Positions 1-9,800 of a stretch of DNA of 64,000 nt are shown one piece after another. Numbering within the stretch: the stretch's first letter is position 1; every line of letters begins with the position of its first letter. This DNA is from Knoxdaviesia capensis. Taxonomy: Eukaryota > Ascomycota > Sordariomycetes > Microascales > Gondwanamycetaceae. The translations under genes and the position numbers were made by a program. The notes under the pieces are model-generated. The model was not told the DNA's origin. It saw nothing but the letters and a program-made list of their open reading frames with translations, and did not search any database. The stretch is from the NCBI GenBank assembly GCA_001510575.1, contig LNGK01000008.1, positions 5,466,981 through 5,530,980 on the forward strand. Reading direction: 5' to 3'.

Positions 1-316
1 CAAACGACGCAAGAATGAGGAGGGAGCTTGATAAATCACCAAATATGTCCAACTCCGCCGTGGGGTTTGCATCATATGTTGTTCCGCTACTGCCAGTCGG
101 TGGCACAGGGACGAATCACCTTTCTTGCGACCGTTGGACAAAGCATTATTCGAGGGACACGCACACGAGGGGATTTGTACAAGGGACTTATCGTGAGTTT
201 TGCGCTGCTGGTTGTTATTGCTGGGTGGGGAAGAGCTCAGCTATCTAAAGACGAATGTGCCCCAAGGGTAAGGGTCTAACCCTTTCTAACCCGCCCATCA
301 ACCAACCATTCCTCTT
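1..316. other. Downstream flank of TRM1, no gene seen
   Basis: This stretch lies 3' of the minus-strand TRM1 gene. Two overlapping short + frames (about 80 codons each) run through it, but they use unrelated reading frames and show no recognisable motif. I see no supported gene here. A TRM1 3' UTR is the simplest content. Confidence 0.5.
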
Positions 317-2710
317 TCAACCTGAATGAGCGCCCTTCGCGCGCGACATCGGGCCCCAGTTCTCCCGCGGGTTGACCTGGTACCGCACCAGCCGCTTATG
401 GTAGCGCTCGCGGCCCAGCTTCGCCAGGGCTTCGTCGAACACCAGCGTCCGGCGCAGCTCGGCCTCCTTCTCCGAGCACGCGACACCAGCTCGGGGGGCC
501 GCAGCTGCAGCACCGGTCGTCTGGTCGTCGTCGTCGTCGTCGTGGTCATCATCGTCATTCTCGTGCTTTCCGTTGGACTTGGCGGGAGCAGGCGCGCTGC
601 CAGCCGCCGCCTTCGCAGCTGTGCTAGTGGTGGTGTTGCCCAGGCCGAGAATGCGCCACGCGGGGCTGTTCGGCTTGATGTTCTCGGTCTTGACGGGCGC
701 CTTCTGGCGGATATACTCCTTCATCACCCAGATGATCGATTCCCACGGCGCATCCGTCTTGATGCTGTTGGGCTTGCAGTGGCTGCGCGTCACCTGGTAG
801 CCGAGGAACCGCAGCGCGCCGCGGAAGTCTTCCTCGCGAGGCGTCGCCGCACACATCGTGCCCGACAGCCGCGACGGCATAAAGTAGAACGGCGTGCGGT
901 CGACCCGCGCCGCCTCGCGCTCCTTCTCGTCAATGCCCGCCGGCGTCGGCTCGTCGGCCGACGGGTCCGGGAGGAGCTCCTCCAGCGTAGTGTGCAGCAC
1001 GCCCTCAATGCGGGCCAGCGTGCCGTACATGTCCGCGTCGGCGGTCTTCAGGTCGTCGATCATGCGTTGAATGAAGCTGGGGGAGTGTAGGAGGCCGCCG
1101 TACATCGGGCCCGCCAGGTGCATCTTGGTGCCGCAGTGCTGGCAAAATCGGTCGGCTGAGGGACCTTGCGCCATCGTGTGCTTGTAGAAGAACGTGCGGC
1201 CGTTCTTGGCGGGGGCCACCCGGTTGCGTAGAAGGAACTGCGTCTCCCACGCGCCGCAACCCTGGTCGCAGTTGAAGAGAAGCATGGCTTTGGAGGCAGC
1301 GAACTTGACCGCAGCTTGCGATTTGGACACGCGCACAAAGATGCGCAGGTAGTAGTCGGCCGATACCGACAGCTGCGGCTCAATCGCCAGGCCGTACCGC
1401 GCGGCCGCTGACGAGATAGCGTGCAGCACCAGCCGGAGTCCGACCTCGTGGCAGTGGTGACCTTTGACGGGGATACCACCGTAGTTGGCATAGCACTTCT
1501 CCGGGTAGCAGTGGCCAGCCCAGATGGCAGAATCGGTGCATGTGACGGCGAGCAGGCCGCCATCGCGCACCGCCTGCACAGCAGCATCGAGGAACGGCGC
1601 TGCCGTGCCGTACGGGTCCAGCTCAATAACGTTGTACTTCACACTATCGTTGGCATTGCCTTGGCGATCCTGTCGTGTGAGAGAGTCGGCAATGCGCCGG
1701 TACATGTGGGCAATGGCATCATCTTGGGACACCTCGATGCGGTCTTGTAGCCCGTTGTGGCGGACGTTCAGCTTGATGTAGTCGACAGCTGACGGCGAGA
1801 GATCGTTCGCGGTGACCGATGTCACAAACGGGAGTTCCGACGTGTAGCGGATGGCGCGCAGGCCCGAGGCAGAGAGGGCGTCGAGGATCGTGAACTTAGC
1901 GCGATTCGGCTGGGAGGGCTTTCGGGATTGGTCGTCTTTGGGGGCAGGATTGGGGTTCTTGGCGTCGGAGAGGATGATGGAGTCATCAGGTTCGATCGTC
2001 ACGTTGGGGTTCGGCGCGTCGGGAATGGTGGTAGAGTCAACCGGTTCAGTCTTGACTTCGGTCTCCGGCTCGTTGGCCGACGTGGTCGCGGGCTTGGGAA
2101 CACCAACAGGTTTGTCCACAATCTCGGGTGCTTCCGGGACATCCGCCATTTTCACATCACCAGACCCATCTTCATCATTCACTGCCCGGACGGGTCCGTC
2201 TTCAGCTCTCACGCGCTTGTCTCCGTCCTCTCCTTCAGCGGGGGGATCCGGACGCTTGCGCTTCTTCTTCTTCTCCTCCTTCGCCGCCCGCCTCATGTCT
2301 CCGCACATGTCATGGTAGGCCTTGATTGCGAGCACCGAGAGATCGCGATTGAACTGCTGGATGGGGTTATAGAACACCGACAAGTCCGACGCATTGCCGC
2401 CGTCGCCAATCTGTGCGCCGGTCGGCACGAGGATCTTCGCGCCACCTTCTTGAATCCGCCAGTACTCCGTGTCTTCAAACGTAACTACCTCGTGCTCATC
2501 TTTGGCTTTCTTCGAGCCATTGGTGGCTTTTTTGGCCTTTTGTCGGGCCATTTCCAAATTGATGAATACCTGTGGCTGGGCTGTGGAGGCGTTGTATCGG
2601 GGAGGGGAGGGGTGGAGGTGTCTGACTTGAAGTCTGGGTGACTTCAAGATCAGCGTGCTAAGTTGTCTGAAGATGAAAGGAGAAGAAACGATTGGGAATC
2701 GCCCTAACAT
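317..2710 (-). CDS. TRM1: tRNA (guanine26-N2)-dimethyltransferase Trm1
   Basis: Single-exon gene for 797 residues. Trm1 uses S-adenosylmethionine to dimethylate G26 of nuclear- and mitochondrially-encoded tRNAs. Visible family marks are FYNPIQQFNRDLSV (about 113-126), the SAM-binding segment DALSASGLRAIRY (277-289), ELDPYGTA (363-370), and a zinc-binding set CDQGC (481-485) with CQHC (523-526). Residues 1-53 are basic and lack acids until E53, as in a mitochondrial presequence. A second Met at residue 54 (base 2551) starts a K-rich stretch that could act as a nuclear signal. Yeast Trm1 is known to reach both compartments from alternative starts. An acidic low-complexity insert (about 140-270) separates the NPIQQF motif from the SAM site. 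The C terminus also carries a D-rich run (about 720-735). TRM1 is divergent from LSM4, 324 bp away. Identity is very secure; which start is used is inference. Confidence 0.95.
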   Translation of the reverse strand: MLGRFPIVSSPFIFRQLSTLILKSPRLQVRHLHPSPPRYNASTAQPQVFINLEMARQKAKKATNGSKKAKDEHEVVTFEDTEYWRIQEGGAKILVPTGAQIGDGGNASDLSVFYNPIQQFNRDLSVLAIKAYHDMCGDMRRAAKEEKKKKRKRPDPPAEGEDGDKRVRAEDGPVRAVNDEDGSGDVKMADVPEAPEIVDKPVGVPKPATTSANEPETEVKTEPVDSTTIPDAPNPNVTIEPDDSIILSDAKNPNPAPKDDQSRKPSQPNRAKFTILDALSASGLRAIRYTSELPFVTSVTANDLSPSAVDYIKLNVRHNGLQDRIEVSQDDAIAHMYRRIADSLTRQDRQGNANDSVKYNVIELDPYGTAAPFLDAAVQAVRDGGLLAVTCTDSAIWAGHCYPEKCYANYGGIPVKGHHCHEVGLRLVLHAISSAAARYGLAIEPQLSVSADYYLRIFVRVSKSQAAVKFAASKAMLLFNCDQGCGAWETQFLLRNRVAPAKNGRTFFYKHTMAQGPSADRFCQHCGTKMHLAGPMYGGLLHSPSFIQRMIDDLKTADADMYGTLARIEGVLHTTLEELLPDPSADEPTPAGIDEKEREAARVDRTPFYFMPSRLSGTMCAATPREEDFRGALRFLGYQVTRSHCKPNSIKTDAPWESIIWVMKEYIRQKAPVKTENIKPNSPAWRILGLGNTTTSTAAKAAAGSAPAPAKSNGKHENDDDDHDDDDDDQTTGAAAAAPRAGVACSEKEAELRRTLVFDEALAKLGRERYHKRLVRYQVNPRENWGPMSRAKGAHSG

Positions 2711-3034
2711 CAGATAACAAAACAGCTATGAAAATAAGGGCATAGTGTAACAGGGAAAAGGGCTAGTGTAGTGATTATGTTTGTTTGGATACTGAAATAC
2801 TGAAATAAAGCAGCAAAAAGAAAAAAAAACTTGCAATTCTGGGACTTCCAAGATATATTTTAGGCGGTCAAAAGAAAGTGCGGCAGAATTATCTAGGCGG
2901 TGAGAGCTTGATAGTGGAGACCTGAATCGCAAGACAAGCCCGCCAAAATGCAACTTCACATCATTAATGAAAGTCTTCTTCTTCCCATTCATACGAGTAA
3001 ATCTCAACCAACTCCAAAGCAACCCCCAGGCACA
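2711..3034. promoter_or_regulatory. Shared TRM1/LSM4 divergent intergenic region
   Basis: The 324 bp between the two divergent starts must hold both promoters and both 5' leaders. I see an A-rich run near 2819-2829 but no motif I would name with confidence. Confidence 0.5.
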
Positions 3035-3657
3035 ATGGTAAGTCTATAGCCATAGCTACACCTGCTGCTCTCATTCGTATTGGTGATTATGAGTGCTGAC
3101 ATTTCAATCACCAGTTACCGCTAAGTCTGCTAAACGCGGCCCAGGGCCACCCTATGATGGTGGAGCTGAAGAACGGCGAGACTCTGTCGGGACATCTTGT
3201 CATGTGTGACACGTGGATGAACCTGACGCTGAAGGAGGTTGTCCAAGCGAGCGCGGTATGCATACAACGCCACATTGACTGTCCCGTCGATGCGCCCACC
3301 ACCGCTGATGCGCCGTTTTGAGGCTGATGCTGACTTTGTCTTCTAGGATGCGGACAAGTTTGTGCGCCTCCCCGAGGTGTACGTCAAGGGAAACAATGTA
3401 CGCCCCCCCCTAATATTTATAGCGATTACACTACAATATGGAAGGCCTAACATGACTTTGCTCTCCTCCGCTAGATCAAGTACCTGCGCGTTCCCGACGA
3501 GATCATCGACAATGTCAAAGACACCCACCAAGCACACCAGGGCGGATTCCGCGGCTCGCGCGGTGGACCGAGAGGCGAATCGGGCGGCAGAGGATCTGAT
3601 AGAGGCCGTGGAGGTCGGGGCCAATCTCGAGGACGCGGCCGTGGCCGCGGCGCTTGA
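3035..3657 (+). CDS. LSM4: U6 snRNA-associated Sm-like protein LSm4
   Basis: Four exons: 3035-3037, 3115-3255, 3347-3397 and 3475-3657, encoding 125 residues. The first coding exon is only the ATG, followed at once by GTAAGT. LSm4 is a subunit of the Lsm2-8 ring that holds U6 snRNA 3' ends in the nucleus, and of the Lsm1-7 ring in cytoplasmic mRNA decapping. The Sm1 motif runs over about residues 13-43 (VELKNGETLSGHLVMCDTWMNL) in part, and Sm2 over about 60-77 (NNIKYLRVPDEII). The tail (about 88-124) is Arg-Gly rich, typical of LSm4 and linked in yeast and animals to P-body assembly and arginine methylation. All introns have GT...AG ends and keep frame. Exon joins are my own reconstruction from splice signals and the expected Sm fold. 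Confidence 0.93.
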
Positions 3658-4159
3658 GGATCACGCAATACAATAACGTATCCTTTCTGAATCACAACCA
3701 GAAGAACGACATCATCATGACCACGTACAACATACCCACATATCACAGACTTCTTAAGTCCTTGAGCCGCTTGTTTTCTTCCCCAGGGAATGTTTTGCGC
3801 TGCAAATGCCTGGGGTTGGTAGGCGTGGAGGAGGAGAAACCAAACGAGTAAACCACCATGTTTTATACACCAGGGCCTGATTTCTGGACGGAACGGCGCA
3901 TGGAAGTTTTTGGGAATTTCTGGCGGATACCGGTGTAATTAGATTACCAAAAATCATGATTCAGATACCCCCTGAAATGCTCTTCTTCTCTGTTCTTCGT
4001 GGTTGTCGTCTCGTGATGATGCGTAGACAGCTATCAAACGCGCGCCACTATCACGTGACCGCGCTTAAGGACCCCAGACTTCTTAGTGAAATCTTCACGG
4101 TCTCGTTTCCTTTCATCTCTGCTCAACTTTTCTTCATTAGACTTGCCGAATCCAACACA
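3658..4159 (+). other. LSM4 to PPR gene intergenic region
   Basis: About 500 bp holding the LSM4 3' end and the promoter of the downstream PPR-like gene. Apart from the TCACGTGA palindrome listed separately, I see no gene or named element. Confidence 0.5.
4051..4058. promoter_or_regulatory. TCACGTGA palindrome (bHLH E-box type)
   Basis: A perfect 8-bp palindrome 102 bp before the PPR-like start codon. TCACGTG is the classic site for Cbf1-type bHLH factors in ascomycetes. The same 8-mer occurs between KU70 and HEM15. Binding here is inferred. Confidence 0.45.
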
Positions 4160-6226
4160 ATGGCTGGGTCTAAGATTCTCTACGACGGCCTGTGGCGATG
4201 TTTGTGTCCGGCCGTTGATGCGGCAGCCTTCCAATCGGCGATCGCTGCCGCATCGGCGCCGTTCGCCCGGCGTCCGCTTCGCCTCAGAGCTCCGGCCACC
4301 CAACGGCCACTCTCGACCCGGGTACGGCCCACGCAGATGTCATCCCCGCCGGTTCCGATCCCTGAACTCCAAATTGATGAAGCACCCGAACATTCCTCAG
4401 TGCCAGCTGTCGCCAATGGCGACGATCTCCTCCGTCTTCTCGATTCGAACCGTGTCAGTCCGGCGTATAAGACCGCCTCGGCCGAGGCCATCCATGAGGC
4501 TTTACGGGCGCTGGCGGATAAACCTGAGTCAGTGACGCGGGTTGCGGCGTTCATTGAGCATTTGGTCAAGCACCATGGCGAACCACTCAGTGAAACGCAC
4601 TACCGGGCGCTGATCCAGGCCATGCCGGATACAAAGGGGTGTGCGCGGGCGTTGGCGGTGCTGCTTAAAGAGATGCGGGACTTGAAGCTCCCGATCCGGC
4701 CGGCGGTGTACCAGAGCGTGCTTGCGGTATGTCTTGTCTTTTTAATGTGTCATCTTCATGTGGTTGCGTACTGACTGGTGTTCTCTCCGTTACCCCCTGT
4801 GTAGGCTCTCGCAGTCCACCCTGACTACGTCCTCCGCAATCAGATCCTCGACGACATGCGACGCGACTGGGTCGGTCTTACATCTTCCGACATCTACCAC
4901 ATCGCCGTTGGCCTCATCCGAGACGGCCAGTACGAGCTCGCGTTCGAGAAGCTCGACCAGCTCGACCGCGCCAACGGGCCCGTGCCGCCGTGGCTCTACG
5001 ACATCTTCATCTTCACCTTCGGCCGCCTCGGCTTCCTCGACGAAATGGTCTACCTGGTGCACCGCCGCGCCCAACCACACCTCCCGCACCTCTCGCTTAA
5101 CCTCGTCGACTTCGCGCTGGACGTGTGCAGTGCCGGCTTCCACTACGAAGGCACTAAGTATCTGTGGGGCCGCGCCGTAACCGCGGCGAATCTGCACCCC
5201 CCGGATGCCGTCGCCGAGAACGTCGTGTACACGGCGGCCCGCCATGGCGATGTGCCGCTGGCGCTGGACGCGCTGCAGGTCATGGCGGACCGCGGCACGC
5301 GCATGTTGTACCACCACTTCGAGCCGCTGGCGGACTGCTACATCGCAGCCCATGATATCGAGAATGCGCTGGGTGTGCTAAGCACCATGAAACGAGTTGG
5401 GCTTGCCGTCCAGAGACGGAGCACACGGTCCATATACCGCTGGCTGGTGCAGACAATCGACGATGATGAGGACTCCCAAGCCCAAGCCAACACGGCTGCA
5501 GTCGAGCCGTCCCAGTCCCCCGCTACGGCTAACATCAACCGCGCCGCGGCCGCTCTAGAAACCATCCACGATGTTCCGGCTGCTGCAGTCAACGTGCTGA
5601 TTGAAGCCGCATGTGCTGCGGGTGATGCGGTCACCTGCGAGCAGCTATACGCTGATTTCTCTCAGCTTTGCCCCGACGAGCCGCCCAGCGCAGAGACGTA
5701 CGCGCTGCTTGCGTCCGTCCACGACGACGCTGAGCCGATCTACCGCGTCGCGCAGGCTGCATACGCCGCCGGCCCCGCCGCGTTACATATGCCGACGGCC
5801 GTTCTCGGAAAGCTCGCCTCCGCGTGCACTACGATGGGCGACTTCACCTTGGCCTACACGTACCTCACACGCATGCACCAGCTCCCAACTCCGACCCCGT
5901 CACCGTCTACATGCGCATCCAGATCTTCTCCAGTCAGCACCTCGACGAGCAGCAGCGCCGTCCAGGCCGACATCACAGCAAACGGCCCGCCGCGCTCCCG
6001 CCGCGAAACACCGGCATCCACGCGCACACGCTACGAAGACACCGTACGCAGCATATTCGTGCATTTCGTCGCGCAGAAAGACGCACGCGCGTGGGCCCTG
6101 CTAGACCAGATCCGCCAGCGTCGCGCGGACTTGGCTGAAGAACTGGGCGCTGTTGCTGAGGAGGCCTGGCGGGTCGCCCATATAGCCTCGACGGAATCCA
6201 AGAGCAGCACCGTTGACGGAGTGTAA
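4160..6226 (+). CDS. PPR-like protein, probably mitochondrial
   Basis: Two exons, 4160-4726 and 4805-6226, with a 78-nt intron (GTATGT...TAG), encoding 662 residues. The first 60 residues are rich in Ala and Arg with almost no acids (FARRPLRLRAPATQRPLSTR), consistent with a mitochondrial presequence. The body is a series of paired helices of pentatricopeptide-repeat style, such as the stretches around SDIYHIAVGLIRDGQYELAF and ENVVYTAARHGDVPLALDAL. Fungal PPR proteins mostly bind mitochondrial transcripts and act in their stability or translation; I cannot assign this one to a named ortholog. Residues about 549-575 switch to a S/T/P-rich sequence while an overlapping frame there reads like helical protein, so this part may contain paired frameshifts (see findings). 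It is convergent with the Zn2Cys6 gene. Confidence 0.8.
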
Positions 6227-6872
6227 ATTAATTTTTTGGGGGGGTGTTTAAGAGCAACATGTATAACATCATACCATAGCATTTCAGTAATACTTGAATA
6301 GACAGACAGACCATGACCTTGAAGAAATAAGGGCTTGATATTAAAGCAAGTTCACACTGATACACGCACTCAACATAGACTCCATTGAAGGAGAAACATC
6401 AGAATGGGAAAGAAAAAACAAAGTGCATATCAAAGCCATGAACCTCAAAATACCCACCCACACACACAAAAGCCCGCCTGGTATAAGAAACCCCTTCCTC
6501 GGAAGACAGATGTAGAATAGAATAGAATAGAAAAGAAAAGAAAAGAAAAGAAAAGAAAAGAAAAGAAAAGAAAAGAAAAGAAAAGAAAAGAAAAGAAAAG
6601 AAAAGAAAAGAAAAGAAAAGAAAAAGCAAAGCATCTCATTGAATAAAAGACGAAAAAAGACGCCTTCCGGTAAGAGGTCTTCCTGACCATAAACTACCCT
6701 AGTTAAGAAGATAAAACCCCGAGCAAGAAGGACCAAAGCATCAGAAACACAAATCACATCGTGATGCCCATATCACTTAATTCACGAGGAACTAGAGACA
6801 CAGGCCAATAGGGGACGAAGAGAATAGGAAGCAATGAGGAAAGCAAAGGAGGGTTGAGAGAAGAAACCTCTC
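6227..6872. other. Convergent intergenic region, PPR gene / Zn2Cys6 gene
   Basis: The 646 bp between two stop codons hold both 3' UTRs and a large pentanucleotide microsatellite. Minus-strand frames full of FLFFS are translations of that repeat, so I call no gene. Confidence 0.7.
6516..6620 (+). repeat. (AATAG)3(AAAAG)18 microsatellite
   Basis: Three AATAG units followed by eighteen perfect AAAAG units, an all-purine + strand over 90 bases. Perfect copies with no interruptions suggest recent slippage expansion. It sits in the shared 3' region of two convergent genes. Confidence 0.97.
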
Positions 6873-9800
6873 TCAACGGTGACTGTTAGGGTTGAGGAGA
6901 TTATACAACATATCGTTGCTATCCCGCACCCCATACGCCGCAGCAGACGAAGCCGACGACTTCTGCCCCGAGAACCCACCCATATCATGTTGTGCCTGGT
7001 GCTTCTGCTGCTGCTGCTGCTGCTGTTGCTTAAACTGGGTGGCATGCACATTGTACGGGTGCACAGTATTCGGCGGCTCCGGCGCCACAGCCTGGTACGT
7101 CGAGCCCGCGCCGCCGTTATACGACGCGTACCACGCCGGATCAGTCGCTTGCTGGGAGTTTGTCGACGCGTACGACATCTGCTGCTGTTGCTGCTGCTGG
7201 GGCTTCTGGCGCTCGGCCCGGGGTGCCGGGGACGCGCGCACTTGCGCGTGTTGTTGTTGTTGTTGTTGCTGCTGCTGGAGGTACTGCGGCCGCTGCTGCT
7301 GCTGCTGCTGCTGGGGCTGGTGCACTTGGTGGGTGGACTGCGTGTGTGACGGGTTCACGTAGCGCGACGGCTCGACCGTTGAGTGTCCCGTGATCGGGCT
7401 GCTGGTGCGCTGTTGCGGGCTCGCAAAGCGGTTGTTGTACTGCGGCTGCTGTTGTTGCTGCTGGTGGTAGTACTGCTGCGTTTGGTGCGTTTGCTGTGGC
7501 TGTTGGACGGTCCGGGCCTGTCGGCTTTGATACTGCTGCTGGGACGAGTCGTGCTGCTGCTGAGTGCGGTGGACTTGCGCCTGGGTCTGCGTCGGCGAGT
7601 AGGCCGGGTGTGCATTAGACGCGGCGGTGTTATACTGCGCCTGCTGCGGCTGTGCCTGCTGTTGCTGCTGGTTCCACACCTTCTGTCTCTGGAGTTGCTG
7701 CGGCATCGGCAGCTGTTGTCTCTGCTCCCGTTGCTGTGCCTGAGGAGTAAATGACCGCGACTGGTTCCACTGCGCGGCAGCCGAGGCAGTCGCTGTTGTG
7801 ATCACCGGCATATCAGCATGCGTAGAGACCGGGTGGTAGTACGGCAAGGAGTTAATCGCGCTAGTGTCAGCACTGATGTACGCTCGCGCTGTTGTGGTGT
7901 TGGTATGAGCAGCAGTCCGGGATTCGGTCGTCTCGTACGACTGTTGCGAAACGACGCTGGCACTGCGTCCCATCTCCGGCGACTCCTGTGCCGGGGACGA
8001 CATCTTAGCCATCCGGCGCTTGCGGAGCGACGACGATGCAATGGCGGCTGATTCATTAGACCAGGCGGAGCCGGGCGTTGAAGAGCGGTGGGTGTTGGTG
8101 GTAGCCTGTGGAACCACGTGGGTTGGGATGGGAGACTGGTGGTGGGCGGAAAGGAGATTGGTATCGAGGATGTCGTAGGACGGCGCCGGTACAACCGGGG
8201 CCGGCTCGCTGACAGAGGAGTATGAGGAGACAGACTCTGGGGAGATGGTGTGGTGGCTGTTACGGGAAATGGCGTGGGGGGCGATGGTAGAGTCGTTGGT
8301 TGGAGGCGCTGTGGGCAACGCGATTTCCGATGGGTCCGTGTAGATAGACGGCCAAGAGTCAACAGTCGACGCCACCGGTGCTGGGGCAGGGGGGGCCACT
8401 CCGGGAGCCGGCGGATGATTCTTCTTTCTCGGAGCCTTGTCCTTGCCGCGGCCACGTCTCTTCTTAACAGGTTCGGGCTCGGGCTCGGGCTCAGGCATCG
8501 GTTCAGGCTCCAGTTCAAGCTCGGGTTCGGGTTCCGGCTCAGGTACCAACTCGGGTGACGGCGAGGGTTCTGGCTCCAGCTCCGGCTCCGGCTCAGGTTC
8601 GGGGTCGGGTATGCTCTCGACCTCACTCTCGGGCTCCGGTTCTGGCTCTGCCTCAGGCTCTGCCTCAAGCTCTGCCTCAAGCTCTGACTCGACATCTGTC
8701 TCGGGCGTGCCAGTAGCAACAGCCTTCAGGGCGGCAATCGTCTGGCTAGCTATGCTAGCTATCGACTTGTCGTTTGTAGACGCCGGGCCAATTCCGCCAT
8801 TGGTAGCCGCGCTGAGAGCCTGCAAGGCCGTTTCTTCAATGAACCCTCTCGACGGCTCAATTGTCGCTTCGGTGCTAGAATTGACATCCATCACCTCGTC
8901 CTCCCCCGCAGCATCAGCCATGGCCGTGTCATCACCAGCCAATGTTTCGTCAGCATCGACAGGACTGCCGGCCGCGACTGCTGGTGACTTCTTCTTGGGA
9001 ATTTTTTTCTCCAAGGGCCACGAGCACTGTTCTCCATTTTCTTGGCAGATATCGCAAACTGGTTTCTTGCGGTTACACTAAACTGGAACAACCAGGTGTT
9101 TGGGTCAGCATACAGCTTCAGGGAAGGTGGTAGTAAATCCAAAAGGAAGAGAAACGAACCTTGAGCTTCTTGGAGCGGCAGTTACTGCATCTACCTCTCG
9201 ACACTTTCGGAGTTGGCCCAGCCCGCCTCAAGGCTTCTAAATCATCAGCGTCCGCAAGAACAACATCGCGTTTGTGTTTGATGCTGGCCCGCCGTTTCGC
9301 CGCGGTTTCTTCATCCTCGACCTCTTCCTCTTCTTCGCCAGAGGCGCCAGGCTGCTGGCCCTCCGGGTACACAATACGCAACATCTCCGCACCGTACTGA
9401 ACCAGCATGCTAAGTGATTCAGCCTGAAGTCCGGGTGACTGGTTGGCAAAAATATTGAGCTGGTCCGGGGTGAGCGTCTCGGGGTCAATGCCAGCCTCGC
9501 TAAGCATTTCAACAGCACGTTTTCGCCGGCGTTCCGCCTCTTCTTTTGACACGTTGGCAACGACACCCAGATCGGGTACGACCGAAGAATCGCCAGCCAT
9601 CGCCAACTTGGCTTGTCTCTTCTTGTGGTACTTGCGCTTCGGCGCGCCGTCATTATCGCCAGACCGTTTGGTCGACTGGCGTTTTCGTGGCGCAGCCTTG
9701 GACGGGGTGGGGACGACAGCAGGCGCTTCAGGGGGTGTCGGTGGTTTGAAGAACTCGATCAGGTCGGCAACGGTCTTGTGTAAAGGGGTGTGGTCGTACT

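Noticed and set aside
6341..6757. Minus-strand frames encoding FLFFS repeats
   Set aside because: They are translations of the AAAAG microsatellite; the unit length of 5 makes three frames open with the same peptide.
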